DNA from: Stomoxys calcitrans
Taxonomy: Eukaryota; Arthropoda; Insecta; Diptera; Muscidae
Length of the DNA stretch: 64,000 nt
Direction of reading: 5' to 3'
NCBI RefSeq assembly: GCF_963082655.1
Contig: NC_081554.1
Coordinates: 97,450,232 to 97,514,231 of the forward strand
The position numbers were made by a program, and so were the translations under genes. This document shows positions 1 through 11,125 of this stretch, one piece after another. The notes beneath the pieces were generated by a model that worked only from the letters and a program-made list of their open reading frames with translations, was not told where the DNA came from and searched no databases. Position 1 is the stretch's first letter; each line of letters starts with the position of its first letter.

Positions 1-550
1 TGACGGAGGATGTCGAAGGGGCTAACACAACTCACTGTCCCGTATTTCAGCAAAATCGGATAATAAATGTTGATTTTATGGGCCTAAGACCCTAAATCGG
101 AGGATCGGTCTATATGGCAGCTATATCCAAATCTGCACCGATCTGAGCCAAATTGAAGAAGGACATCAAAGAGCCCAACGCAATTCACTGTCCTAAATTT
201 CAGAAAAATCGGATAATAAATGTGGCTTTTATGGGCCTAATACCCTAAATCGGCGGATCGGTCTATATGGGGGCTATATCAGGACATAGTCCGATAAAGC
301 CCATCTTCGAACTTAACCTGCTTATGGACAAAAACAGAATCTGTGCAAAGTTTCAGCTTAATGTCTCTATTTTTGAAGACTGTAGCGTGATTTCAACAGA
401 CAGACGGACGGACATGTCTAGATCGTCTAAGATTTTTACGCTGATCAAGAATATATATACTTTATAGGGTCGGAAATGGATATTTCGATGTGTTGCAAAT
501 GGAATGACAAGATGAATATACCACCATCCGTCGGTGGTGGGTATAAAAAA
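1..550 (-). mobile_element. DINE-1-like Helentron remnant, subfamily A, cut by the window edge
   Basis: Read on the minus strand, this begins at about 550 with the TATACCCACCACC terminus, then the conserved DINE-1 head (GACCCTATAAAGTATATATA, GATCTAGACATGTCCGTCC). At least two modules of about 150 bp follow, carrying the phrases GACAGTGAGTTG and CATATAGACCGATC. DINE-1/INE-1 elements are non-autonomous Helentrons with a 5' conserved block, a (GTCY)n microsatellite, central repeats and a 3' hairpin. Here the 3' end lies outside the window. The open frames inside it are chance frames. Confidence 0.85.
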
Positions 551-1429
551 CAATAACGCTCTCTCAATTTTATTTGAGAGAAACAACTCAATTTTAAATT
601 TTCTCTTTAGAATCTCCGGAAATCTATTTTTAGAATGAGAATTTAATTTTTATTTTATTTCTATATTTTCGAAAACATTATTTGCTTTCGTCGGTTTAGC
701 AAAGGCTTATATAATGGCAAAATTTGGAAGGACGTTTAGAGTTTGTTTTGCTTTGTTTGGGGTTGAATTATAGGTCTTATGGAAGGATTCCAAATGTGGG
801 TCCTTCTCAAGTTTCCCGCTGGGCTGCTCTTACAACACACACAACCATTTGCTAAGCAATTGCTTAACTAAGTAGCAAGCAACGAACTGAAATGATACAG
901 CAAACCTTCTAGTCCATATTATTAGATATGTGCGCGTGGGGACTTTCCACACACGCTCACGAGAAAAAAAAAGTTTCTCACCCACGACATTTTTATTTCA
1001 ACTCACATTCACGCACGCTCACGAGATGAAAATTTTACTCACTCGGAACTCTCTAGACTCATGAGACAATCACGACCTACATGGCGCTCATGAGTCCCGG
1101 TTAAACAAATATTTTTCCATGAAGCGAATAATAATTTTGTCCATGCTTCTTAAATCACACAGTATTTGAAAATACGACTATAGGCCAGTTTGAATACTTT
1201 TCCAGAAAAATTTGCAGAAGAGTAAGAACCATTTTACTCTCTTTAAAAAATTTGCAAGCATAAGTACGCGAACGACTTCCAGTGAAAATTTTCAGAAAAA
1301 CAGCTAATTTTTGTTTTGGTTTTTTTAGAAAACAATTTTTTTTAAATAAAAAATGCTGGCGATACTTGTGAGGTATTTTCATTAAATAAACATCCATTTA
1401 TTGACCCGAGAGTGAAAAGGCTAGAAGGG
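551..1429. other. Non-coding stretch with a CACGAG-rich patch
   Basis: No gene is recognised. At about 930-1105 there is a patch of short repeated motifs (CTCACGAG, CACGCTCACGAG, ACTCACTCGG) that resembles the duplicated sequence at 3246-3737, so it is probably another diverged copy of that repeat. The rest is A/T-rich sequence without recognisable features. Confidence 0.5.
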
Positions 1430-2170
1430 GAGCCATTTGTATATCCGTTATCTCCGTACCGCTGGACAGCCATCACAAATTACCGTGTAATCTCATGGCA
1501 GGTGGTTGTACGTACCGCATTGGACCGATGGAGTCTTTCTGTGTATAACACACTGCTACAACAACAACCGTACATCATCCGTGGCGCCAAGTCACGCAAA
1601 GCGCTGGTTCCAGACAGAATCTCTACACTGATGCTGAAGAATCTGGATCTGAATGGAGTCAATTACCTTACAACTGTCCTAAGCCTATCGGAACATTATT
1701 AAAGTACCCTATGTTTGGAAGATGGGCAGTCTGATCCCGATACTGAAACATGAAAAGGACACGAGCAAGGGGGGTCGTACAGACCGATCAGTAGCCAAGA
1801 CGCATGACGGAATACTACTCCCGCTCCTCTTGTTGGACAATTTCCATTTGGCGAGCATCTGCATGCATTTCGAAGGCTGCATAGGACTACAACTGCATTA
1901 CATGCCATCACCGTATACAAAAGTACACTTGTTGTGCTGACGCAGATACCTTGGACTTACCATTTAATGCTTTTGGATATTGTAGCTAGATAAACTGCTA
2001 CGACCACTGATGTGAGGCTAAGGGCGCTTTCCATTTGGGAATGTGGCGGCTACGGACACTTAGTTATCATTGAAGATATCTGTATCCGTTAACATTTGGC
2101 AGACTAATTTGCACTAATTTTTCTAATCCCACTGTGCGTCACATGTTTAACTGCCCAAATCAGTTTTAAA
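1430..2170 (+). pseudogene. Jockey-like LINE reverse transcriptase fragment
   Basis: Broken reading frames on the plus strand match the 33150-35756 element. The first RT block is present (GAKSRKALVPDRIS then LMLKNLDLNGVNYLTTVLS, against GAKSSKALGPDGIS in the other copy). After a frame change comes VWKMGSLIPILKHEKD and a passage like RPISLLSPVAKT. About 80 bp between 1489 and 1567 are foreign to the other copy. The catalytic YADD region is missing. Near 2110-2160 a short VRHMFNCPN-like string may be the C-terminal zinc-knuckle of the same element. It is a dead fragment. Confidence 0.75.
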
Positions 2171-3214
2171 AATATTTTCCCGATAACAATTTGCATTTTT
2201 TACGACAACAAAATTTCCCAATTGAGCAGGTCGTTTACTCCGAAAATGATCGTATTTACTCTACTTTAAGTCTACGGACTGCAAGTAATTTTCCATCTCA
2301 AGTAGTGGATGGGAATGGAATGGGTAACACTTCATTTATCCAACCTGTCTTCTTGCATACTGTGGGTTGATGACTACAAAGGCCTGCACACTTTTCTTCA
2401 GATAAAGTCTTTTTCTTGTCGTCTCCTTTCGTAATACGAAATTTGTACGAAGGCAACGTGGTTGATTTGAGAAAAGCATGGGTAAATTTAGGGTATGGGA
2501 AGGTTATTTTTATATAAGAAAACAATTTCTTTGCAAACGATTTGTGTGATCAGTTCAGTCATCTTGAATGACAACGAGACGCTTTCAAATGACTCAGTTT
2601 GCAGTGAGTAATTTCTAATATTTCATTGTAGCGGCGATGAATTCGACATAAATATACTTCCGACCAAAAATTATATACTCAACAGTGACTTGTTCGCTTT
2701 ACTTTATCTTCAGTAGTCTTTAAAACAACATTATGTGGGTTCAGCGTTTACGAGTTCAGCAAAAACAGTCAGGTCTTTGGTTGACTATTGACTCCCCTCT
2801 TCAGTTGCCAAAAATGTATAGAACTCATTACAATTCATATTAATGTTTTTTCTTTGGTATATACATTACTGAACACTTTTTCGCAATGGGCATTACTTTT
2901 TGGGTATAGAAAATACAAAAGATCAAATCTACACCATTCTCAAAAGTTGTTGGGTATGTAGAGTACCTTTATCAGCTTGACAAGGGTGTTGGTGAAGGTA
3001 CATGAGTTTAAATATGTGTATTTGCTATGAGAGTTGAACGATATACAATCGCATTAATACTGAAATTTCATTCGATTACTGAGTACGATTCAAAATCTGG
3101 AATTTGCGATATTTTTTCCCAATTCTCGGCAGTTGGGATTTGCCACAGCAAGTCGGCCATCTGGCAAGCCTAGAAAAAATACCGTGTGATTTGAGAACAT
3201 GGACAAAATTTTGT
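2171..3214. other. No feature recognised
   Basis: A/T-rich DNA with only short chance frames. No repeat family seen elsewhere in the window and no splice-bounded coding frame were found. Confidence 0.5.
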
Positions 3215-3245
3215 TCTTCGTTATGTGAGTGTCTCGTGATTTGTG

Positions 3246-3737
3246 TCGTGAGCATGATTTTACTTACTCACACTCATGCTTGAAGAATTTTAGTTCAATC
3301 AAGGACTCGCATGATCCCGTAAAGGGATTTAGATCTTACTTACGAATAACGTGACGAATGACGTGGCATGACAACTCACAACTCACGTGCACACTTCTAC
3401 ATATTACTATTCAATTCCCCCTCGTTGCGATAGTAAACTCATTGAAAGGGACGAAATCTTAACTTCGTTGATTGGCATTCAACTTTATTAGTGCCGTGAG
3501 CATGATTTAACTCACTCACGCTTAGTTCAATCACTGTCACGCATGATCCCGTGGTTAGATTTGGATCTCACTTACGAATCACGCGTGATTCACGTGTGAC
3601 ACGACAACTCACTACTCACTACACACCTCTGCATATTGCTATTCAATTACCCGAGATACTAATCTCATTGAAAAGGGACGAAATCGTATATTAGTAATGA
3701 AGGGCGAAAATTAAACTTCGTTTTTTGTCATTCAACA
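3246..3737. repeat. Tandem duplication, two copies of about 245 bp
   Basis: Copy 1 (about 3246-3490) and copy 2 (about 3491-3737) share, in order, GTGAGCATGATTT, ACTCACTCAC, TTAGTTCAATCA, GCATGATCCCGT, ACTTACGAAT, GACAACTCAC, ATTGCTATTCAATT (copy 1: ATTACTATTCAATT), CTCATTGAAA and GGGACGAAATC. The copies have diverged by substitutions and small indels. Palindromic motifs such as TCACGCGTGA and CACGTG occur inside. Confidence 0.85.
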
Positions 3738-4984
3738 TTTTTTTAAAGATGATTGACTCTAAAGATACAATCCAGAGCTGTTAGAGACTACAAGTAAGGT
3801 TAAAAAAATTTCGCTTGAGATAAGAAATTAAGCTGCTTCCTTATACACACGATATGATGAAGATTACCATTGCCATGTGATTTATATATTATTTCTTTCT
3901 CATAAGTCTTTCAAAGAATTTGCCAAATTACTTTTGATTGCAAGGCAATTGTAATTGAGTGGCGCTATCATTTCCGTTTTTCCCAATTGGCTTGAAAACA
4001 ATATGTGTGGGGTAATTTTCACTGCATCCCCGCTGGAATACATATGTGTGTACATGGGTTCACACATGCTCTGTGGATTGATGTAATAATATCTCATAAT
4101 ACAATATTCATGGCTAGTATTCATATCTCATCTAACTCAAATGGTTTTAGATGCTCACATCCGACATCAGGCTGATGAATGTGTACAAGTTTGTTGCTGT
4201 GTGGTGTTAGCTTAAGTACATTCATGACTATTTGTGTGAGTTGTGTGTGTGTGTGTGTGGGTGAATTTATTCTTGGCTTAAACCAAATAGTGTATTTGCC
4301 AACGACTACTGTTTGGCTACATTCTAGTCCTGAGTTTCAATTTGCACAATTACATTGATATTGTGCTTCAGTAACAGCAGTCACATCCGTTGTCTAAATG
4401 TTGGACTTTCCATCCGTCTGATATGAAGAGTCTGCCGTATGTCTCCATCATCCATCTGCTATCTTTTCAATTTCGTCGAGTTCGTATTTTTTTTCATAAT
4501 CCGGCTGCAATGCCTGTTCTACCAGCATACCCATACACTTAAGTTTGTGTATGGTATCAGATGAATAAGCACCATGTTGTACTCCTCGTGCCGATGTGGT
4601 TTATCATCATCATCACTAATTTATTTTTTGTTCTCCGTTGTGTGTGTGTTTTTTTTTCGCTTCGTTACTAATTCATTTATAACTTTTTGTCTGTTCTACG
4701 GACAATGCAATCCAGCTATTGTGGTCACTAAAGCCGTTGTTGGTACTAACGCCATCGTCAAATAAATGGTGTTCCAACTGTAAGTTTATGTAAGTATACC
4801 TTGATCCTTGTTGACTTGTTTAAAGATTAGCAATTGGCCGTATAGCTTCTAAGACTACGTACGTTCATATTTACTGGACCATGTGCTTTTGATGTGTTAA
4901 AAAGATTTCGTTCACCATTATAGCCTCTTATACTTTTAGATAAAAATATGTTAAAAGATGTTTCACTATAGTTTATCATTGGAG
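3738..4984. other. Intergenic or intronic DNA with a TG microsatellite
   Basis: No gene is recognised. A (TG)n tract lies at about 4238-4258. The ATG frame at 4574-4765 is a short hydrophobic frame in T-rich DNA with no family resemblance and no splice context, so it is not called. Confidence 0.5.
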
Positions 4985-5640
4985 AGGAGACTTCTCTGGA
5001 CCGTTTGAAGGTTTTTTACAACAATCTGAATTGTTTCGAAGGAAGGGAACTGGAATTCATAGCTAGTTTTACTTCCGTGATATCACAATGGAGTCTGATT
5101 GCAGCACTATGGATTTTTCGGAAAATTTCCTATACGAAATCTGAAAGCATCCAAAAGTTTCATATTAATTAATTGAAAGACTCCAACGATATTCCACCGC
5201 TGGTTCACTGGAATTAAAATCAAATACGAGCTGGATTTATCTGACTTTTAATGCCAAATTTATAAAACCGCACCATGTACTCAAACCAAAAAATGTTGAA
5301 AAAGTTATTAACGCTTTCTCGAAGGATGACACGATCCGCACTGTTTGGATGCCAGGCCATAGCGGAGGAATGAAAGAGCAGGTGACATGAAATTGAAGGC
5401 TAGAAGACTGCCTTGGTTAAGGGCGTGGGCGATGAACGAGCATGTAACACCATGGAGCATGCAACACCATGGCATGAAACACCATGGAACAGCAAAACTG
5501 TCGGTTGGACGACGAAAATCTTATCGGAAGTCAGTATAACTTTCATAACATTGCACCTAGAACTACGAGCTTACTTATGCAAAATAGGTGCTGCAAGTGA
5601 AAGCATGTGAAGGACAGGACAAAACGGGTAGAGATTTATC
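4985..5640 (+). pseudogene. R1-like LINE ORF2 fragment (RNase H end to C-terminus)
   Basis: At about 5310-5400 a frame reads SKDDTIRTVWMPGHSGGMKEQ, like the last RNase H motif of LINEs (hWVPGHxGxxGNExAD). At 5560-5610 RAYLCKIGAASESM matches the lead-in to the C-terminal zinc-finger seen in sister copies at 48060 and 62230. The frame is broken between the two. A small tandem run of AACACCATGG units occurs at about 5448-5488. The preceding 300 bp are probably older parts of the same element. Confidence 0.6.
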
Positions 5641-5699
5641 TCTTATTCATTTGTGGTCCAGTTTCCAAAATTCTGTCGTTGCAAATTTTGTCACCAATC

Positions 5700-6021
5700 C
5701 AATCTATGTAGGTTAGGTTAGGTTGAAAAGAGGGTGCAGATATTAATCCGTCCCATGCCACTATGGACATACAACTCAGCCAGTAATCGTCTTGTTTTGT
5801 GCTTTAAAAACTATAGAGTATCCTCTAAAAAGAAAGTTTTAAGTTAGGAATTCAGTGCTACTTACAAAATCCTTAATTGTTTTCAATGCCACTCCCCTAA
5901 GTTGGTCCCCGTCTGATATTGTGTCTCCACCTAAGTACCGGTATCTGTTGTACGCGAAAGCCGGGCAATGACAAAGGAAACGCTCCGTCATCTCATCATC
6001 TTCCCCGCATGCCCTACACAT
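5700..6021 (-). pseudogene. R1-like LINE C-terminus with TTAGG-like 3' tail
   Basis: The minus-strand frame 6021-5839 contains MCRACGEDDEMTERFLCHCP, a C-x2-C...H-x4-C type finger typical of the C-terminus of R1/Jockey-type ORF2. It continues to LRGVALKTIKDFVSSTEFLT and a stop. The 3' UTR continues leftward and ends in CCTAACCTAACCTA at about 5708-5722, the A-poor tail also seen on other LINE fragments here. It is 5'-truncated, as LINE copies usually are. Confidence 0.75.
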
Positions 6022-6099
6022 GTATCACTTTCCGCACCTATGTATCAAACTGAAAATCGACATACAAATGCTTTCGTTAATTGCAAACTACGAAGCCAG

Positions 6100-6290
6100 T
6101 ATCGTCCAAAATACGGGTTTGTCCCACTGTGGGTTGGAGCATCTACATGTCATTGCCCGGCTCTTAGTTAACAGATACCGGGGCTTTGGTGGGGACAAAA
6201 TACCATACACGAGCCGACTTTGGGTCGTGGAATGGAAAGCAATTAGGGATTTTGTAAGTAGTACAGAATTTTTGACTTTGATTTTCATTT
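6100..6290 (+). pseudogene. LINE C-terminus fragment, opposite strand to its neighbour
   Basis: Plus-strand frames give IARLLVNRYRGFGGDK and then VEWKAIRDFVSSTEFLT, the same C-terminal segment as the minus-strand copy ending at 6021. The two fragments therefore lie head to head. The DINE-1 element at 6296 follows directly. Confidence 0.65.
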
Positions 6291-6295
6291 ACGAG

Positions 6296-7556
6296 GTTAA
6301 TTTTATATCCACCACCGAAAGATGGGGGTATATACATTTTGTCATTCCGTTTGCAACACGTCCAAATATCCATTTCCTACCCTATAAAGTACATGTATTC
6401 TAGATCAAAGACGATCTAGCCATGTCCGTCCGTTTGTCTGTTGAAATCACGCTACAGTCTTCAAAAATAGAGATATTGAGTTGAAATTTTGTGCAAATTC
6501 TTTGTTCGTACATAAGCAGATCAATTTCGAAGATGGGCTACATCGGACTATATCTTGATATAGCCCCCATATAGCCCGATCCGCCGATTGAGGGTCTTAG
6601 GCCCATAAAAGCCACATATATTATTCGATTTTGTTGAAATTTGGGACAGTGAGTTGTGTTAAGCCCTTCGACATCCTTCTTCAATTTGGCCTAGATCGGT
6701 CTGGATTTGGATATAGCTGCCATATAGACCGATCTCTCGATTTAAGGTCTTGTGGCCATAAAAGGCGCATTTTATGTCCGATTTTGCCAAAACTGGGGAC
6801 GGTGAGTTGTGTAGGCCCTTCGACATCCTTCTTCAATTTGGCTCAGATCGGTCCAGATTTCGATATAGCTACCTTATAGACCGATCTCTCGATTTGTGGT
6901 TTTGGGCCCATAAAAGGAGCATTTATTGTCCTATGTCGCCGAAATTCGGGACAGTGAGTTAAGTTAAGCCATTCGACTTCCTTCTGCAATATGGCCTAGA
7001 TCGGTCAAGATTTGAATATAGCTGCCATATAAACCGATCTCTTGATACAAGGTTTTAGGGCCATAAAAGGCGCATTTGTTGTCCGATTTCGCCTAAATTT
7101 AGGACAGTAAGTTGTGTTAGGCTCTTCAACATTTTTCTGAAACTTGGCCCAAATCAGTCCAGATTTGGATTTAGCTGCCATATACACCGATATCTCGATT
7201 TAAAGTTTAGACCCCATTAAAGGCGCATTTATAATCCGATTTCACTGAAATTTGACACGGTGACTTAAGTTAGGCTTTTCGAAATCCGTATCGTATATGG
7301 TTCAGATCGGTTTAATTTTAGATATAGCTACTTAAAAGACCAATATTTTGTTATACACAATTGAACAATAACTTGTTTTTATAACTATTTGGTCTAAATA
7401 TATTTCATATATTCGATATAGCTGCCATGGGTCATAAGGTATACATTTTTCACCGGATTTTGGCGAAAGGTGGTTTACACATATACCCACCACCTCGGGT
7501 ATATATGTAAACCATCCAAAGTTCGGTCCGGCCGAACTTAACGCCTTTTTACTTGT
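6296..7556 (+). mobile_element. DINE-1-like Helentron, subfamily A, nearly complete
   Basis: The 5' end is a TATACCC-type hairpin (CCACCACCGAAAGATGGGGG). Next come the conserved CCTATAAAGT block, GATCTAGCCATGTCCGTCC, and then about five modules of roughly 150 bp marked by GACAGTGAGTTG and GCCATATAGACCGATC. It closes with a near-palindrome GTTCGGTCCGGCCGAAC and the 3' end TTTTTACTTGT. This layout matches DINE-1/INE-1 Helentrons. There is no coding capacity. Confidence 0.9.
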
Positions 7557-7584
7557 AAGTATATAGAGCGCACAACAAGACGAT

Positions 7585-7665
7585 TTCTGGATTAGGTGCA
7601 TGTCCATAGTGGCATGGGAAGGACTACTATCAGCACCCCCTTCTTAAGTTAACCTAGCCTAATTG
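7585..7665 (+). repeat. LINE 3'-UTR fragment with CCTA-rich tail
   Basis: The sequence GTCCATAGTGGCATGGGA followed by TTAACCTAGCCTAA matches the reverse complement of the 3' UTR at 5708-5790. It is the extreme 3' end of the same LINE family, without coding sequence. Confidence 0.6.
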
Positions 7666-7880
7666 CATATGGTTCTAGATTTCTTTTGAGATGCTCTTTC
7701 GGTGGTCGCTTGTTAATGAAATGGGAAAGATTGCCATTATATATAGTAGAAAACAGATCGTGTGTCTCAAACACTGCTTTCGGTTCCGCTGCAATTCTAT
7801 AATCAATTGTCTATCATAAAGATTTGCTAAAAATTTACAAATTTGCTTAAATAATAAAATGTTTTTGGACAAGAGACATG

Positions 7881-8865
7881 TTACCACCATAGGATGGGGG
7901 TATACTAACTTCATCATTCTGTTTGTAACTCCTCGAAATATTCGTCTAAGACCCCATAAAGTATATGTATTGTTGATCGTCATGTCATTTTAAGTCGATC
8001 TAGCAATGTCCGTCCGTCTGTCGACTCGTCTGTCTGTCGAAAGCACGCCAACTTTCGAAGGATCAGAGCTAGCCGCTTGCAATTTTGTACTAATACTTCT
8101 TGTTAGTGTAGGTCGGTTGGGATTGTAAATGGGCCATATCGGCGACTGTTATGATATAGTTGCCATATCAACCGATCTGGGATCTTGATTTCTTGAGCTT
8201 CTAGAGGGCGCAATTCTTATCCGATTTAGCTGAAATTTTGCATGAAATATTTTGTTTTGATTTCCAACAACTGTGACAAGTATGTTTTAAATCGGTCTAT
8301 AACTTGATATTGCTGCCATATAAACCGACCTTCATGAGCCACTTGAGGGCGCAATTCTTATCCCATTTGTTTGAAAGTTTGCATGGCGAGATTTAATACG
8401 ACTTCCAGTAACTGCGCTAAGAATGGTTTAAAACGGTCCATAACCTGATATAGCTGCCATATAAACCGATCTGAAATCTTGATATCTTGAGCCTCTAGAG
8501 GGAACAATTCTCATCCGATTTGGCTTAAATTTAGCACGACGTGTTTTGTTATGACTTCCAACAACTGTACCAAATATGGTTTAAATCGGCCTTTGACCTG
8601 ATATAGCTGTCACATAAACCGATCTGGGATCTTGGTTTCTTGAGCCTCTAGCCTTTTGGCTTTTTGATGCTCTGAATCGGTCTATAGCCGGATACAGCCC
8701 TATGTAAACCGGTCTCCCTATTTCGCTTCTTAAGCCTCTAAATTGCGCAATTCTTATTCGATTTGTCTGAAATTTTACGCAATGACTTCTACTATGGTCT
8801 CCAACGTTTAAATCAAATATGGTCCGAATCGGAACATTACTTGATATAGTTCCAATAGCATAGCA
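7881..8865 (+). mobile_element. DINE-1-like Helentron, subfamily B, 3' end missing
   Basis: It starts with ACCACCATAGGATGGGGG, then CCCATAAAGTATATGTATTG, a (GTCY)n run and AGCACGC. Repeated modules of about 160 bp follow with CATATAAACCGATCT and CTTGAGCCTCTAGAGGGC. The usual hairpin and TTTTACTTGTT end are absent where a LINE fragment begins. Confidence 0.87.
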
Positions 8866-8879
8866 CTAGGAACTACCCT

Positions 8880-9165
8880 GCACATTCCAGGGATACTGGA
8901 ATCTGTGGGTATGCCTCTAGCGACATGTTTGCTAAGTTTTAAGGACCAGGCCCGAAGGACAACGAATGGTAGATGGTCACAAAGATGGGGCGGTGAGCAT
9001 TCCAAAATTATGTTGCTTAATCTAGCCTTGAAGAGGTCTAATGCTTTACTGTCATTGGCTAGAACGTATCAGTCATTGTGTCCGTCATGACAGGTCATTG
9101 TCTAATCGGAAAACATGGTCTTTAAAGGCGCCAAAATCTCGCCTTGTCATATTGAGAATCATTGA
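8880..9165 (+). pseudogene. R1-like LINE RNase H/C-terminal fragment
   Basis: The frame at 8905-9090 includes ARRTTNGRWSQRWGGEHSK, then LNLALKRSNALLSLARTYQS. Past a stop come TGHCLIG-like residues (GACAGGTCATTGTCTAATCG). That order (R.T..RW, H.K.., LTGH) is the region between RNase H and the C-terminal zinc-finger of R1/Jockey-type ORF2. It is frame-broken and 5'-truncated. Confidence 0.6.
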
Positions 9166-9380
9166 CACTCACCATTTAGGCAAGAGCCGGTGCCACCCGG
9201 CGTCTCACTGACATTCTCGACTCGATACCGCTGCTTGTCCGCGACTGCAGTTGTAGCTACTCCGTATGGAGTATTCCACTATCCACAAGCTGTGGACGCG
9301 CCTTGAAGCTCCCAGCTAAGCTTCTCATGATAACGAAGAACACCACGGAGATTGAAGCTCAAGGTCCAGCCTGTTTAATG
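9166..9380 (-). repeat. Short interspersed element, copy 1 of 3 (GCTGCAACTGCAGTC core)
   Basis: The reverse complement contains AGCTACAACTGCAGTCGCGG, GACAAGCAGCGGTATCGAGT and a segment like AAGCTTAGCTGGGAGCT. The same order is found on the plus strand at 40330-40637 and 61335-61520. The family is unknown to me. One copy carries a (CAA)n 3' tail, pointing to LINE-driven retroposition. Confidence 0.7.
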
Positions 9381-9715
9381 CTCATAGTTATCCCGTGCCG
9401 GCTTGTACATATATATAGCTGCTATAAATACCGAATTGGGGTCCTGGGCCGTTAAATGCGTATTCGTATATCGTATTTCGCTGAAATATATTCGCACGTC
9501 GAATAAACAATCCCTTGCACTATTTTTTGCAAAGCCGATTAAACTAGTGACTACACGACCCAATGCAAAATTTAACGACTATAATATGGACAGACAGACG
9601 GCCATGGTTAATTCGAAACGCCAAGTGATTCTTAGTCGATCAGAACACCAAACAATGAGTAAAAGATAAAAGAACACCAAACAATCTACCCAGGACTTCT
9701 GTGCAGCAATGAAAT

Positions 9716-9952
9716 GATTTTTATTCCCACCTCCAAAGGATGGAAGGTATATTCATTTTGTCATTCCGCTTGCAACACATCGAAACATCCATTTCCGACC
9801 CTATAAAGTTATATACTCTTGATCTGCGAAAAAATCGAAGACGATCTAGCCATGTCCGACCGTTTGCCCGTCCTTCTGTCTGTTGAAATCACGCTACAGT
9901 CTTTAAAAATAGAGAAATTGAGCCGATACTTTGCACAGATTCTCTTTATACC
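9716..9952 (+). mobile_element. DINE-1-like subfamily A, 5' part of a split copy
   Basis: Holds the 5' hairpin (CCACCTCCAAAGGATGG), CCGACCCTATAAAGT and the GATCTAGCCATGTCCG block up to TTTGCACAGATTC. It stops abruptly where a complete subfamily B element begins; the remaining part of the same copy resumes at 11126. Confidence 0.85.
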
Positions 9953-11125
9953 CTCCACCATAAGATGGGGGGTATACTGATTTCGTCATTCTGTTTGTAA
10001 CTACTCGAAATATTCGTCTGAGACCCCATAAAGTATATATATTCTTGATCGTCGTGACATTTTATGTCGATCTAGCCATGTCCGTCCGTCTGTCCGTCCG
10101 TCCGTCTGTCTGTCGAAAGCACGCTAACATCCGAAGGAGTAAAGCTAGCCGCTTGAAATTTTGCACAAATACTTCTTATTAGTGTAGGTCGGTTGGTATT
10201 GTAAATGGGCCATATCGGTCCATGTTTTAATATAGCTGTCATATAAACCGATCTTGGGTCTTGACTTCTTGAGCCTCTGGAGGGCGCAATTCTTATCCGA
10301 TTTGAATGAATTTCGCACGACGTGTTTTGTTATGATATCCAACAACTGTGCCTAGTATGGTTCAAATCGGTTGATAACCTGATATAGCTGTCATATAAAC
10401 CGATCTTGGGTCTTGACTTCTTGAGCCTCTAGAGTGCGTAATTCTTATCCGATTTGAATGAAATTTCGCACACCGTGTTTTGTCATGATATCCAACATCT
10501 GTGCCAAGAATGGTTCAAATCGGTTCATAACCTGATATAGCTGCCATATAAACCGATCTGGGGTCTAGACTTCTTGAGCCTCTAGAGGGCGTAATTCTTA
10601 TCCGATTTGAATGAATTTTTGCCCGACGTGTTTTGTTACGATATCCAACAACTGTGCCAAGTATGGTTGAAATCGGTTCATAACCTGATATACCTGTCAT
10701 ATAAACTGATCTGGGATCTTGACTTCTTGAGCCTGTAGAGGTCGCAATTATTATACGATTTGCCTGAAATATTGTACGACCGATTCTCTCATGACCGTCA
10801 ACCTACGTGTTTATTATGGTATGAATCGGTCTATAGCCCGATACAGCTCCCATATAAATCGATCTCTCTATTTTACTTCTTGAGCCCCCAAAGGGCCCAT
10901 TCTTATTCGAATTGACTGACATTTTACGCAGGTCTCCAACATATAATTTAATTGTGGTCCAAACCGGACTATATCTTGATATCGCTCTGATAGCAGAGCA
11001 AATCTTTTCTTATATCCTTTTTTGCCTAAGAAGAGATGCCGTGAAAAGAACTCGACAAATGCGATCCATGGTGGAGGGTATATAAGATTCGGCCCGGCCG
11101 AACTTAGCACGCTTTTACTTGTTTT
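9953..11125 (+). mobile_element. DINE-1-like Helentron, subfamily B, complete and nested
   Basis: Complete from TATACCCTCCACCATAAGAT to TTTTACTTGTT. It has a long (GTCY)n tract at about 10079-10115, four or more 160-bp modules, and the 3' hairpin TTCGGCCCGGCCGAA at about 11089-11103, some 15-20 bp before the end. It interrupts a subfamily A copy and is therefore the younger of the two. It is the best reference copy of subfamily B in the window. Confidence 0.92.

Noticed and set aside
1155..1397. 80-codon minus-strand frame
   Set aside because: Lysine/phenylalanine-rich translation of A/T-rich DNA with no domain and no splice context.
5708..5722. TTAGG-type telomere repeat
   Set aside because: Only about three units, attached to a LINE 3' UTR and found at several interstitial sites. 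It is not a chromosome end.
6600..7300. Regularly spaced repeats resembling a CRISPR array
   Set aside because: The roughly 150-bp period is the whole diverged module, not a short direct repeat with unique spacers, and the context is a eukaryotic Helentron.
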